DNA of 62,000 nucleotides from Mesostigma viride (GCA_009746045.1 RPFO01000050.1:1909368-1971367); one strand, 5' to 3'. Positions 1 through 12,116 are shown, numbered from the stretch's first letter. Made by a program: numbers and translations. The notes: generated by a model from the letters alone, not told the origin.

Positions 1-414
1 TTATCCAAAGCTAGGTACCATCGTGTCTGACTGAGAGCATGACGATTAACAATTATTGGCAGTGTCCCCGCTGATCAATAGGCCAATCATAGAAAAGCGA
101 ACGCCGCACACCCCTACTGGTTGCAATCATTCACAAATTCCCAGAGGACCAGAAAATATACACACGTGGCGCACTTGAATAGATATTTCTGTGTATCAGT
201 ACATGCCATCCTACAAAAGAAATAATCGTGCACTCTGTCTCTGAAATGTAGCTACAACTGACACAATAAATAACCTCGACATCAAACTATACTTCCAGTA
301 GGCACCTCAGCCTAGATTTGAGTAGGCCAGCGGGAAAACGGGTGGGTAACCTACATTTGATGCACCACAGATTGTGACAAAACAACACGTAAATAGGGAG
401 GGGGGCCATCGCAC
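1..414. other. Probable ThrRS intron 2
   Basis: The stretch from the GTGCGA donor at 414 to the window edge shows no reading frame resembling the next ThrRS exon. I take it as intron sequence; nothing else is recognisable here. Confidence 0.5.
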
Positions 415-998
415 CTCGCCTCGAGTAGTGCATGGCCCGATGCACAAATGGCAGCCATACTGGAGCTCCAACGCCTCGCCGAGAATGTGAGCGGAGGAGT
501 GCCAGAAGGTGTCCCGACCCTCCGGCGCGTCAAAGTTAAACAATTCCAGCGTGCAATCCTCCTCGAGTGGCCGGTGCATGTCCCACAGAGTCCCATTTAC
601 TTTGGCGATGCACGCCTTCTCCGCCAGTCCTTTGGAGATTTGCAATGCAATGTCCATTGGGGAGGTGATCCACTTTTTCCCCTCCCGGATGGCGCCATCA
701 GGCATTGTGATCCTGATGGTAACATGCACAGCGACAACACGCCAAGGCGACCTTATGTTAGCAATTAAAATATTGCATTCCATTCGCTGTATATTAGAAA
801 AATACTGTAAATCATCTTCTCCACCCAATCTAAATTAAATTTATGGACATGTGAAAAAACCTGTTAAACTACGCACTTCAAGGGTTCGCCGCCCTGTGCA
901 GCCCGCTTTTCCGCCTGCTCCTTCTGCAGCCGCTCAAACATTTGGATGCGTTTCTGGTGGTACTTCTTGGCATCCTCAGAGATCGTCATGTCCGCCAT
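415..998 (-). CDS. Threonyl-tRNA synthetase, N-terminal two exons (gene continues past left edge)
   Basis: Charges tRNA-Thr with threonine in the cytosol. Exon 1 is 998-877, opening MADMTISEDAKKYHQKRIQM, a basic/acidic helical extension of the kind seen on eukaryotic ThrRS. Exon 2 is 751-415. Donors are GTGCGT and GTGCGA, and the acceptor at 753-752 keeps the frame, giving 153 residues. Exon 2 holds the TGS domain (ITMPDGAIREGKKW, then ISKGLAEKACIAKVNG and LWDMHRPLEEDC) and the start of the editing domain with the WHSSAHILGEALE motif. It ends at CIGPCTTRGE, which in plant-type ThrRS is followed by GFYYD; that exon must lie beyond position 1. The catalytic and anticodon-binding domains are therefore outside the window. 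No presequence is visible, so the cytosolic form is likely. The start is the first ATG of the exon and fits the family. The gene is divergent from the RAP gene at 1673. Confidence 0.9.
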
Positions 999-1672
999 TT
1001 TGGTAGTCACCGCAGCCTCGCTCATTGCAACGTCTGCGAACGCTGCCTAAATGCTGCCCCACTTTTGAGCGCCGCACACAAAGGCTATTTTCTTGTTAGC
1101 AAACCGGCTTTTGGCCAAGTCCGTGGAGCACGTTCCCGGACGTCCGCTCGCGTCCTCGGTCCTTGGGCGACGTGCTTCCCGACGTCACCCAGTGTAATAA
1201 CAGGCGGGTTGCAATACACTGTACGGTGCAGAGCGGTGACCTGGCACCGGGGAGGCAGGACACTGCGGCATGGCCGGAAGGATCTTAGGGCGGGCCGAGG
1301 GCCCCAATCCGTTTTTTAGGATCCCATATGACGTCGTAAGTCGATAAATACAGGATCCAACTAGATGAAGTACCTTGAAGGCCGGAGCAAGTGCCTTTCG
1401 GCAACGCTCCGCGACCACGTGGCCGACTTCCAGGCAGGGCGATCAGCCGATCCCTGTGATCGGCCGAGCCTTGAAGTGACGAGCGGCAGAACGAAGGCAC
1501 GATTTCGCGCCTGCTGACGAGTTAACAACCTCGGCTCAGACATGCCTTGTGGCAGTAAGACGTCTTTACTGGCGTAAAAATTGACAACCTGCGTAGCTAT
1601 GGATGCTGGTTTGAGAATTTTCGGTAGGAGATTGCGTATGGGCACGCGAAATCGTTAGTTCGCCTGCTGAAC
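999..1672. promoter_or_regulatory. Divergent spacer between ThrRS and the RAP gene
   Basis: The two genes start 674 bp apart on opposite strands, so this stretch should hold both promoters and 5' UTRs. TGACGT-type hexamers occur near 1180 (GACGTCACC) and 1328 (ATGACGTCGT), and a GATC-rich imperfect inverted repeat lies around 1440-1470. There is no TATA box in an obvious place. The short reading frames here resemble nothing known. The promoter role is inferred from layout only. Confidence 0.4.
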
Positions 1673-3724
1673 ATGTCACGTGTTTTGACAACATGTAGTG
1701 GCTTGTTGATTCTCGATCCCCGATTGGCGGCTGCTCGGTCTAGGCGATGCCGACCTGTTGCCGACTGGCTTTACGGACGCAGGCTAAAATTGTCCCTAGC
1801 GAGGGTGTCTGCTAGCCTAGCAGACCCTTCAAGTGAGAATGAAGCTCGTAGACGTCGTACCGGACCACCAAAGGTTAAGGTCGGAGCCACTGAAGGACTG
1901 CCCTCTCCTGCCGTCCGCCGTCGTCAGCCGAATGCTGGTGACAGCATACGCCGGCAACCGCCCCCCAGTCGGGAGAGGCCAGGAGACGTTAATGGCAAGA
2001 ACACGGGTGGTGTCAAGAACAGGTTTCAGACGAGGCGGCTCACGACCCAGAAGCCTATGAACGAGAATGTGATTCTTAACAAAGCCCTATGCGCGTGCAC
2101 GACCCACGAAGAACTGCTCAAGACCCTGGAGGACGCCTGGGAACGGTCAGTCGTCCTCAATGACGTGAACATCAGCACCGCTATGGTCCGCCTCGCGCGC
2201 ACCGTGGCGCGGGGGGGCAGCCCGCTACCGACGGACGCCCGCGTCGAATTCCTGCTCCACCTCATCCGCACCCGGCTCGCGACCGACCCGGCCTCATTCG
2301 GGTGCCAGGCGATCGCGAACATCGCGAACAGCCTGTCCAAGATGGGCCCGGCGTTCCACAAGGAGATGCCAGCAATAGAGAAAGAGGTGCGTTCGCGCGG
2401 AATGTCGGCGTTCGCGACCCAGGAGGTGTCCAACACCCTGTGGGCGTTTGCATCCGCAGGGTACACGGCCAACCCCCTCTTCGACATCGCCGAGCGCGAG
2501 ATGCTGACGCGTGGCATCCACATCTTCAACAACCAGGAGGTGGCCAACCTGGTCTGGGCGTTTGCGACGTCGGGGCAGGGCCACCGGGCCGACCTGTTCT
2601 TGGCCGTGGAGGCCGACCTGTTCCGTCGCGGCATCCAGAATTACAGCACGCAGGAGGTCGCAAACACGGTCTGGGCGTTTGCGACCGCGGGCCGCGGGTC
2701 CCCCGCGTTCTACGCGCTCATTGAGTCCGAGGTCGTCTCCCGCGGGCTCACCGGCTTCATCCCGAAGGAAATCACCGCGACTGCGTGGGCGTTTGCGACG
2801 GCTGGCCAGGGAGGCCCCGTGTTCGATGTCATCGAGGCCGAGCTTATGGCACGCGGGATGGACCACCTGAACTCGCACGCACTGAGTAACGTCCTGTGGG
2901 CGTTTGCGACCGCGGGGCGCGCGAGCGGGCGGCTTTTTTGCGCCGCCGAGGACGAGATCGTCACCCGCGGGTTGGAAAAATTCACGCCCCAGGCGGTCTC
3001 AAACACCATCTGGGCGGCGGCGACGACGCGTCTGGGCGGCGACCGGCTCTACCAGGCGGTCGAGCATGAGTTGCTCACGCGGGGGCTTGACGACTTTGGG
3101 TCCCAGGCTATCGCAAACCTGACGTGGGCGTTTGCGACCGCGGGGAGGGAGCAGCCGCGTGTCTTCGCGGCTGTCGAGGACGAGCTCTCCCTACGGGGCC
3201 TGCGCGGATTCCTCCCCCAGGAGCTTTCCTCCGTTGCGTGGTCCTTTGCGACCGCAGGGCAGTGGAGCGCGCGGCTGTTTGCGGTGGTCACGGACGAGGT
3301 GCTCAGCCGGGGGCTGGCGAGCTTCCAGCCGCAGAACATCAGCAACCTCGCGTGGGCGTGTGCGACCGCGGGCCGGGTCAGCCCTCGGCTGTTCCGCGCG
3401 GTTTCGGATGAGGTCGGCGTGCGGGGCCTGACGGAGTTCAAGCCGCAGGAGGTGTCCAACCTCGTGTGGGCATTTGCCAAGGTGGCCGACAAACCGAGCT
3501 CCAGCTCATCATTTTTGCCGGGGGGGGGCAGTGGGTCCCTGGGGGGGACCAGCGGGCTTACCCCACTGTCTTCATCCGCAGGAGGAGGAGGAGGTGGAGG
3601 AGGGCTGTCCAATAGCTCGCCTGGTAATAATTCTCCTCCCGGGGGCGGGGGATCGGTCTCCCGTGGTCTAGGCTATGGAACCTCCTTATTCGCAGCAACA
3701 GGAGCATCGTCATCAGCATCATTG

Positions 3725-3756
<32 letters not shown>

Positions 3757-4840
3757 GGCAGCAGCAGCGGGGACAGTGGCGATGAGTACCTCATCATCAG
3801 CGGGGTCAGGGTCCCTGGGCGCTGGCGGCGGCCCGCTCATGGCGGGTGCGGTCGATAGCATCTTCAAGGAGGCTGAGCGCGAGATTCTGCGGCGGGGAAT
3901 GCGGGCCTTCCGCCCGCTGGAGCTGGCGATCACCCTGTGGGCGTTTGCGTCGTCCAACCAGGGCGGGGAGGCGCTCTTTCGTGTGGCCGAGGCGGAGGTG
4001 CTGTCGCGGGGGCTTGGCAGCTTCACGCAGGAGCAGAACTTGATCAACCTCGCCTGGTCGTTTGCGACGGCGCGGCGCGGCCAGCCCCCGTTATTCGAGG
4101 CGGTGGGGCTGGCTCTCTTGAAGATGGGACTGGGGGGTATCAAGGTCCCCGAGCTGGCCATGCTCGCGTGGGCGTTTGCGGTGGCGGGCCGGGGGGATAG
4201 CTACGAGGCGTCGCTGTTCTCGGCGATCGAACACGAGGTGCTCTCGCGTCGGCCGGCAGAGCTGCAGGACCCGCAGATGGTCAGCATCATGGTGTGGGCG
4301 CTCGCGGTGGCCGGGCGCGCGCCGAACGAGGCGACGTCGCTGCTGCTGGAGCACTTCGAGCCGTTTCTGGAGCGCGCGCCAATCGAGCACGTGCGCCAGC
4401 TGGCGCAGTTTGTGGTTGTGTGCTTGAGTGACGAGGAGCAGAGGCAGGGCATGCCTGCAAGGATATTGGCCCGGCAGGCCGGGATGGCGGGCACGATGAT
4501 GGGCGACGCGCCCGTGTCGTCCTCGTTCCATCTGGGCGTGGCGAGGCATCTCCGGGAGTTGGGCGCAGAGCACGAGCTCGAGGTGCCCTTTGCAGGCGGG
4601 CTGTTTCACATTGACATCATGATCGGGCGCAAGGTGGCGATCGAGGTGGACGGGCCGTCGCATTTCAGGGAGGGGAGTAACGAGGTGAACGCGCAGACCG
4701 CGTTCAAGCGACGGGCACTGCGGCAGGGAGGGCTCGCGGTGCTCTCGGTCCCTTGGTACGAATGGGAGAAGTTGGCCAGCGGGGGGGAGCGGAAGGAGTA
4801 CCTGCAGCGGCTGCTGGCCAGCACAGGGTACCGGTTGTAG
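1673..4840 (+). CDS. RAP-domain protein with HPR-like repeats, probably organellar RNA-binding
   Basis: Intronless frame of 1055 residues. Residues 1-128 are rich in Arg, Ser and Ala with few acids, like a plastid or mitochondrial presequence; M129 is an internal alternative start. About 15 degenerate helical repeats of 37-39 residues follow, each centred on a VSNTLWAFATAG-type motif. They resemble the heptatricopeptide-type repeats of RAP proteins, which are thought to stack into an RNA-binding solenoid. The C-terminus (about 953-1052) is a RAP domain: a LGVARHLRELG helix, IDIMIGRKVAIEVDGPSHF, and a final VLSVPWYEWEKL element, the restriction-endonuclease-like fold typical of FASTK and apicomplexan or algal RAP proteins. 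Such proteins act in organellar rRNA or mRNA processing or stability. A Gly/Ser-rich insertion at about 612-719, containing a poly-Ser run coded by (TCA)n, interrupts the repeats. The RNA target cannot be told. Confidence 0.9.
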
Positions 4841-6140
4841 GTAAGGCCATCTTGCGCGACCTGACAGGAAGCAGAGCTTTAAGGGTGCTGGCCAGGCCGG
4901 CACAGGGTACTGGTGGTTTGTGGGGCCATCTTGGTACGCAACAGGAAGTGTTGCCTTAAGCGTAGGGTATCGGTTGCTGGTGGGGCTGACAGGGAGCAGA
5001 GCCCCACGGGTGCTGCATTCCAAGGGTCATGGGTGGATGGGTTTGTGGGTGGGGCCAGCATGCTCTGGCCATAATTAATTAATAAAGACGTAGACAGCGT
5101 GACGTGAGCATAGATCATCAATGATGTGGACATGGAGATGGAGATGGAATGTCTATCTAACTTATAGTGGCAGGGTTCTCTGGCTACATGACGGTCCATA
5201 GCAAAAGGGTGGCAGTGTCCAGGGGCACGTGGTGGAGGGCGTGGGTGGATGAAACTGGATGGATGATTCGAGGGTATAGATTACGGAAGTGTCATGCATC
5301 GTCATGTATGTTTGGTGTAGCCGCGGCCTTTTGACGTTGACTAACTGGTCGAGTCATGTGAATAAAGAAGATTGTGGGTGAAACTTGAGAAGGGATCACT
5401 TCTCTCATTGTCGTCAGAAAGCAACAAGTGTGAAAACGCTAGCTGCCCAAATCTGAGATTCCGCGGAACACAGAAAGTAAGAAAGCCTAGAAGCTACCAG
5501 CAAGGAATCGAACATAGGACCTTTGGCATGATTTCGCGGCAGTGTGAGTCTCCTGATCCGAAGGCATCTCACGTTTCGAAACAGCCCAACTGCGAAAAAC
5601 CTCTTTACCGGAGAGGGGTGCCGATATGTCCGATATTGCTGAATCTATAGAGGATGACTCACCACTAGACTAGCTAAGTGCGCAGGAGGACTACGCACGG
5701 ACCACTTCTCATGCATGCATGCGCATGAATTGCGTACTGATGGAGCTGAATCGGTCCTCAACGCGCTCATGGCATAGCCCATACTTGGCATCCTATGTGG
5801 CTGCGGTGGCGGTGCTTTTATCACCAAGGTTGCATAGATCGATCGATGCCGTACGTATGTAGGCATAGATAATTTATGTGTAGGCCGGGCACCGCATGCA
5901 TGTCGCGCGGCAGCTAGGGTAAACATAGCGCTGGAGCTAGCCCGCATGCATGGACCGCTAGACAGATATAGTTAACGTCGTTACATAGGTATTCCGGCCT
6001 CCACCCCGCCGACCACCCATTTCATCGATGGTCTATATTGATCAATGAGACAAACGGCGCAGGCCAGACACCCGGACCACGTTAGCTTGGGGCGCGAATG
6101 GATAGCCGAAAAATGGCTGAATTCGAACGACATGGTTGAC
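4841..6140. other. 3' flank of the RAP gene, no gene seen
   Basis: Just past the stop codon the last part of the RAP frame is echoed by degenerate tandem copies (to about 5030). AATAAA occurs at 5081 and 5361 and could serve as a polyadenylation signal. From 5640 to 5980 the sequence is rich in GCATGCAT. No convincing coding exon on either strand. Confidence 0.5.
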
Positions 6141-6149
6141 GGCGGCACT

Positions 6150-6830
6150 CAGAACTGTTGTGTCTGAGCCCCAAATTCAGTCAGATCACTTGTGCTGGAT
6201 TGGATGCGTCTGTTTAAGATGCACCCGCCAGTATGCATATTGGCTACGGCTGAATTAAGAGCCTGAGTCCGGCAGAGTACCGTGTCAAAGGCCTTGATAT
6301 AGTCAACAAAAATGAAGACCAGCGGCAAATCATCAGGGCAAAGGCGACGCATCTCCTCCACCAGCCGGCGCGCGACAAATACAGCCACGACAGTGTTACG
6401 ACCATGCATGCACGACGGAAACCCATCTGAGACTCACCCATGCAGGTGTGGGTCCAGCTCACGGCGTGGAGCCTGTGCAGCATCATGCGCATGCATGAAG
6501 ACCTTCGGCGCGGCGCTCTGGCAGACATCCCGATAGTTACCGAGATACGTCAGCAGCAGAGCCCTTCTTGTACAGCATGAGTACCCTGATGGCCGTCTGC
6601 CACTCAGCAGGCGGATCCAGGCTCATGCATCAGAGAGCAGAACACGATTGCAGAACGCCAGCAAAAGCTCCCGCACCGCCGGGTCAGGGGTCTTCAGCAG
6701 CTCAGCAGAAAGGTGGTCGGCACCGACCGCCGCGTCGTACCGCAGGCGAGCAAGCTAGGGCGCCGTCCAATTCCTCCAAAGTGAAGGGGTGGACGACGTC
6801 GTTGGTGGCAAGCTAGGCAGCCCTCCTTCA
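6150..6830 (-). mobile_element. Decayed LINE-type reverse transcriptase fragment
   Basis: Read on the minus strand, pieces in three frames resemble a non-LTR reverse transcriptase. In order they are: a segment with LRYDAAVGADHLSAELLKT (about 6690-6760), a segment with GNYRDVCQSAAPKVFM (6480-6545), then RRLVEEMRRLCPDDLPLVFI followed by FVDYIKAFDTV (6270-6375), which matches RT motif A with its catalytic Asp. The pieces are separated by a stop and at least one frameshift, and the catalytic YxDD region is absent, so the copy is dead. The frames further up to 7180 may be an earlier part of the same element but I could not align them. Confidence 0.7.
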
Positions 6831-7198
6831 AGGCGGGGACTTGGTAGTCCGCGGCCAAGGAGGGCGGCGCAGGCAGCGGGGGGGGTCCGGCAACACCGAG
6901 ATGGGCGGCCGTCTCGGGGTGAAGCGGCGGTGTGGGGGCGCGAGCCCCACCTGTCAAGGAAACATTGCGGGCCAAACAGCGGTCAACGCTGGCCGGTGCC
7001 GCGCCGTCCCCCGTGTGCTCCACCGGGGTGCGCGCCGCCGAGCCGGTCGAGATGGTACCACATGTCCTTGCCCTGGTTGCGAGAGCTTGGCAGGCCTTGG
7101 CATCCGGCCACGATGCACTGGGTCGCCTCTGTGTCCTGAGCATGTGCGTAGGCCTCCACTTAAGGGCGGCCTGGAGCACCGCTTTCAGCGGCGGGTCC

Positions 7199-7330
7199 CG
7201 GTGCTACAATAACCAACTTGATAATGATGTGCACTGAGTTTGAAGATGTGGTATAGTAGGCTGTACGTATAAAGCCTAGCACACAAAAATGTAAAATAAA
7301 TGTTTGTCTTGGTGGGAAGGAACTCCAATT
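7199..7330. repeat. Dispersed ~130-bp repeat, copy 1
   Basis: Begins GGTGCTACAATAACCAACTT and runs to GGGAAGGAACTCCAA. The same sequence, with few changes and one small indel, lies at 11394-11525 in the same orientation. It contains AATAAA but no reading frame. Its class is unknown; it adjoins the upstream side of the LINE fragment. Confidence 0.8.
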
Positions 7331-7565
7331 TGGACAAAAAACAAAAAATGCTTTTGTTGAGCTTTGCTCATTTTATATATGACGCGTGGATGCGGGCTCA
7401 AAGGGGATCGACCTGCCGTTACTAGCTAGGTAGCGTAAGACTAGCGCTAGTCATGAGGGTACTGCACCGGCCGGCCCCTTTTGTGCCGACGCTGAGTGTG
7501 GTTCCGAAGTGCAGGCCTACATAGGTAGTAGCTTCTAACTAACGTATGTCACTAGACCTTGTACC

Positions 7566-7650
7566 TGCGCCAGCCGCCAGGTGTGGCGCAACTGTGATGG
7601 GCAGTAAGCACACCTTGTACCTGCGCCAGCCGGCAGGCCTGCGTGGCGCA
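7566..7650. repeat. Two tandem hairpins with TGCGCCA/TGGCGCA stems
   Basis: A 56-bp unit is repeated. Each copy has the arms TGCGCCA and TGGCGCA (7566-7572 with 7584-7590, and 7622-7628 with 7644-7650) around different loops. The arms are kept while the loops differ. The flanks also repeat CACCTTGTACC. Confidence 0.6.
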
Positions 7651-7719
7651 ATGTGAATGATAGTCAGTACTTAGAGTGGTGTCGGGGACGTAGGGACTAG
7701 GCCTCTTTTCAGCTCACAT

Positions 7720-7961
7720 CCACCCACCCATCCACCCACCCACCCACCCACCCACCCACCCGGACCCATCCACACACCCACACACCCATGCACCCACCCA
7801 CCCACCCACCCACCCACCCACCCACCCACCCACCCACCCACCCACCCACCCACCCACCCACCCACCCACCCACCCACCCACCACCCACCCACCCACCCAC
7901 CCACCCACCCACCCACCCACCCACCCACCCACCCACCCACCCACCCACCCACCCACCCACA
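7720..7961. repeat. (CCCA)n microsatellite
   Basis: About 240 bp of CCCA/ACCC tetramers with a CACACCCATG interruption near 7770-7790. The long frames through it (THPP or GGWV repeats) are artefacts of the repeat. Confidence 0.95.
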
Positions 7962-8149
7962 CATCAATCCGAAAACCCATTTTCTTCCCCTGGAAAATAT
8001 TTGGAGATGGAATAATGGTCAGTTTGACCTCAAATTTGGCACCAAGGTTCCTTATCAGATATCTTATGATGCCATGTGGTCAAAAAAATTTTTGGGAGTT
8101 GGCAGCATGGTAACATGGTGACATTTGCTAGCAAAAAATACCGTATTTT

Positions 8150-9080
8150 CAGCACTTTCTGGCATGTATGCATATATAATGACATCAAATGAACTCAGTT
8201 GGGCCTGGAACTTTGCACATGTTCTAAACACATCCCATGCAGCATGCCCACAAAGTTTCAGGCTGGTTGGATGACAAATTGGTGACAAATGCTAGCATAA
8301 ATACCCCAAAAATGCAGTTTTTCATGGTTTTCCAAGGTTTTCATCACACATATGCATATATAATGACATCAAATGAACTCAGTTGGGCCTGGAACTTTGC
8401 ACATGTTCTAAACACATCCCATGCAGCATGCCCACAAAGTTTCAGGCTGGTTGGATGACAAATTGGTGACAAATGCTAGCATAAATACCCCAAAATGCAG
8501 TTTTTCATGGTTTTCCAAGGGTTTTATCACACATATGCATACATAATGACACCAAATGAGCTCAGTTGGAGCTGGAACTTTGCACATGTTCTAAACACAT
8601 CCCATGCAGCATGCCCACAAAGTTTCAGGCTGGTTGGACGACAAATTGGTGACAAATGCTAGCATAAATACCCCCAAAATGCAGTTTTTCATGGTTTTCC
8701 AAGGGTTTTATCACACAAATGCATACATAAAGACACCAAATGAGCTCAGTTGGAGCTGGAACTTTGCACATGTTCTAAACACATCCCATGCAGCATGCCC
8801 ACAAAGTTTCAGGCTGGTTGGATGACAAAACGGTGACTGATGCTAGCGACCCCCCCCCAAAAAAATGCAGTTTTTCATGGTTTTCCAAGGGTTCCAACAC
8901 ATGGGTGCCTATATCAATGAACTCAGTTAAGCCTAGAACTTTGCACAGCTCATAAAAACATCTATGTTAACTGCCCACAAGAAATTCAGACTGTTTGCAT
9001 GACAAATAGGTGACAGATGCTAGCAAACATAGCACAAAAAATGCAGTTCCTAGTAATTGTTTTTCAAGGGTTTCATCCCA
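8150..9080. repeat. 183-bp tandem satellite, about five copies
   Basis: Units of about 183 bp, each containing GGAACTTTGCACATGTTC and CAAAGTTTCAGGCTGGTTGG, start near 8167, 8350, 8535, 8718 and 8906. The middle copies are nearly identical; the first and last are diverged, as expected at array edges. Because 183 is divisible by three, open frames of 73 codons recur, but they begin and end within the unit and match nothing known. Confidence 0.85.
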
Positions 9081-9266
9081 TAGTTGCATGTCAACCATTC
9101 CAGTTTGGGATATATAGTCAGGTTCCCAACAACACATCTAGATGATATATTATGTGATATTGCAGGAAGGCAGACTTAGGGGCACACGCCCATGATACAA
9201 CGTCAACATGTACATCAACAACACACACGTAACTTAGCTAATCTTCATAATAAAAAGCACACCTTC

Positions 9267-9838
9267 CCCACCCACCCACCCACCCACCCACCCACCCACC
9301 CACCCACCCACCCACCCACCCACCCACCCACCCACCCACCCACCCACCCACCCACCCACCCACCCACCCACCCACCCACCCACCCACCCACCCACCCACC
9401 CACCCACCCACCCACCCACCCACCCACCCACCCACCCACCCACCCACCCACCACCCACCCACCCACCCACCCACCCACCCACCCACCCACCACCCACCCA
9501 CCCACCCACCCACCCACCCACCCACCCACCCACCACCCACCCACCCCCACCCACCCACCACCCACCCACCCACCCACCACCACCCACCCACCCACCCACC
9601 ACCACCCACCCACCACCCACCCACCCACCCACCACCCACCCACCCACCCACCCACCCACCCACCCACCCACCCACCCACCCACCCACCCACCCACCCACC
9701 CACCCACCCACCCACCCACCCACCCACCCACCCACCCACCCACCCACCCACCACCCCACCCACCCACCCACCACCCACCCACCCACCCACCCACCCACCC
9801 CACCCACCCACCCACCCACCCACCCACCCACCCACCCA
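9267..9838. repeat. (CCCA)n microsatellite
   Basis: About 570 bp of CCCA tetramers with scattered CCA phase slips between 9450 and 9810. It is the longest of three CCCA arrays between the RAP and HAD genes. Confidence 0.95.
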
Positions 9839-9846
9839 TATAACCA

Positions 9847-9970
<124 letters not shown>

Positions 9971-9984
9971 CACACACAGTCATG

Positions 9985-10218
9985 CCTTCCCTCCCTCCCT
10001 CCCTCCCTCCCTCCCTCCCTCCCTCCCTCCCTCCCTCCCTCCCTCCCTCCCTCCCTCCCTCCCTCCCTCCCTCCCTCCCTCCCTCCCTCCCTCCCTCCCT
10101 CCCTCCCTCCCTCCCTCCCTCCCTCCCTCCCTCCCTCCCTCCCTCCCTCCCTCCCTCCCTCCCTCCCTCCCTCCCTCCCTCCCTCCCTCCCTCCCTCCCT
10201 CCCTCCCTCCCTCCCTCC
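9985..10218. repeat. (CCCT)n microsatellite
   Basis: About 58 uninterrupted CCCT tetramers. With the CCCA and CACG arrays it forms a compound block of nearly 950 bp whose units differ by one or two bases. Confidence 0.95.
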
Positions 10219-11220
10219 CCCATCATTCATGCATCCGTTCATTCATGCATGCATCCACTCGTTCATTAACATGCCTCCGTCGGTCAGGGGTTCAAAATGA
10301 TGCAACAGACACCAGAAAAGGGAGAAGGAGCCGCCTCCCCAACGTGCCGCCCCGCGACGGCAGCGATGGGCCCAGGGGGGTAACTGTGCGCTTTGTCTTG
10401 TTCGCCGGGGTGCGCCGGCGGGGTGCGGGCACTGTCGCGTTTTATTTTGCCCGCCCGCCCCAGTCCTTGTCGCAGTGCCTCCTCAGGCCATGGCGGCAGG
10501 GTAAGAGTTCTTTTCGCCCGTCGCCGGACGCTTAAACCACTAGAATACGCCGGTTAATGACGATAAAAAAGCGGGTTACAACGATAGAAACCAGTAGATG
10601 TTGGTTCTCCCGCACCCCGGGCACACCTAAGACATCGCCAGCTAGCCCCGCCCGCAGTTCATGCAGCGGACAATGTTTACCCCCCCAAGGGAAGTCATAA
10701 AGCTGCAAGAAATGGGGTGAAAGCGATTCAATCCACGACATGCATTTTTGCCCCTGTCAGCGCTCCTATAATTCTGACTTTTACGGGGAAATTGCGTGCA
10801 ACATGGAAACGCAAAATTAAGGGAATTCCAACATTAAATTTCTTCGAAATGATATAAGGAATCGTTCGAAAGTGTGCCCTCCCACCAGGTGCGTCTTAAT
10901 CTGTGCTAGACATTACCTTGCACACGCACGGGTGGCTGAGCTCGGCGGGCGAAACTGGCCACTGCTGCGTGTTTGCCCTCGCACACACACACAAAGTAAC
11001 TGTTTCCCGACGTTTTTTTTGCAGAATAAATTTCATTACGTTAATTCCGATCGAACAAGCGAAATCCGGTACAAAATGGCTTCGTAATCCGTGCACAGTA
11101 AATTTTCACGCTACCATAGCCTTCGCAATGGAATTTGCACTCAACATCTCCCGCGCGCACCGAATTTCGTCAATTTCACCCCGGATTTGCCGCGGACACT
11201 TTGGCGCGGCGTCGGATTGA
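10219..11220. other. Unassigned intergenic sequence
   Basis: A GC-rich patch at 10310-10500 gives way to AT-richer DNA. Short frames are present on both strands but none shows a domain, a codon pattern or splice sites that would support a gene. Confidence 0.4.
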
Positions 11221-11224
11221 TGTG

Positions 11225-11343
11225 CACCCACCCACCCACCCACCCACCCACCCACCCACCCACCCACCCACCCACCCACCCACCCACCCACCCACCCACC
11301 CACCCACCCACCCACCCACCCACCCACCCACCCACCCACCCAC
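11225..11343. repeat. (CCCA)n microsatellite
   Basis: About 30 CCCA tetramers, ending about 50 bp before the second copy of the 130-bp dispersed repeat. Confidence 0.95.
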
Positions 11344-11393
11344 GCTGCTAAGAGGGGCAACACCTTGTGTTTGAGTATGCTGGGCCCCCAGCA

Positions 11394-11525
11394 TGGTGCT
11401 ACAATAACCAACTTGATAATGATGTGCACTGAGTTTGAAGGTGTGGTATAGGCTGTACGTATAAAGCCTAGAACACAAAAATGTAAAATAAATCTTTCTC
11501 TTGGTGGGAAGGAACTCCAAAGGAC
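11394..11525. repeat. Dispersed ~130-bp repeat, copy 2
   Basis: Same sequence and orientation as 7199-7330, 4.2 kb away. Similarity breaks off just past GGAACTCCAA. The 590 bp from 11526 to the HAD stop codon shows no other feature apart from a poly-C run at 11769. Confidence 0.8.
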
Positions 11526-12116
11526 CAAAAGCAAGAAATGAATACGAGCCTGCACCAAGCCGGCGCAAACCGGGCGTTCCGTCTTCACGTGGCATGCCCC
11601 AGGCCGCTCGCAACAACGTCGCCACTGGACTTTCCGTCAGAGGCTAGGCATGGACATGTGCTACCCTGGACGGGGCGGGCTCACGCCCGGGGAGCCCCCT
11701 GATTTGTCTGTATAATATGGAGGCAGATGACACGTAAAGATAGGTGGCAGACCCGGCCGTAATGAAGGACACCCCCCCCCCCCGTTGGTGGGGGCATCGC
11801 ATGTGTGACCCAGTATGGCATTCATTGTGATTCGGCCGTAACCAGCTGTAACTAGAAACTAGATAGCTAGCATAATTCATTCCATGCCATTTCCATCCCA
11901 TTTCCATCCCACTGAGGTCTTATGCTCACGTGACGCAGTCCACGTGTAAATTAATTGATTGATTAATTGAGGATTCATGCTCTTGCGACACGGCTACGTA
12001 ATACTATTAATTAGCTTGGAACTCGACAAGATATACACCTGAAATATTTCAGAACCGTCCCTTTCAGAGACGTGCTTGCCCACTGACTTCTAGGGCTAAT
12101 TTTTTGTCAATCTAGG

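Noticed and set aside
942-1319. 125-codon plus-strand frame opposite ThrRS exon 1
   Set aside because: Antisense to a recognised coding exon and without any domain.
8150-9080. 73-codon frames in the satellite as a small gene family
   Set aside because: Frames open only because the unit is a multiple of three; they start and end within units and match nothing.
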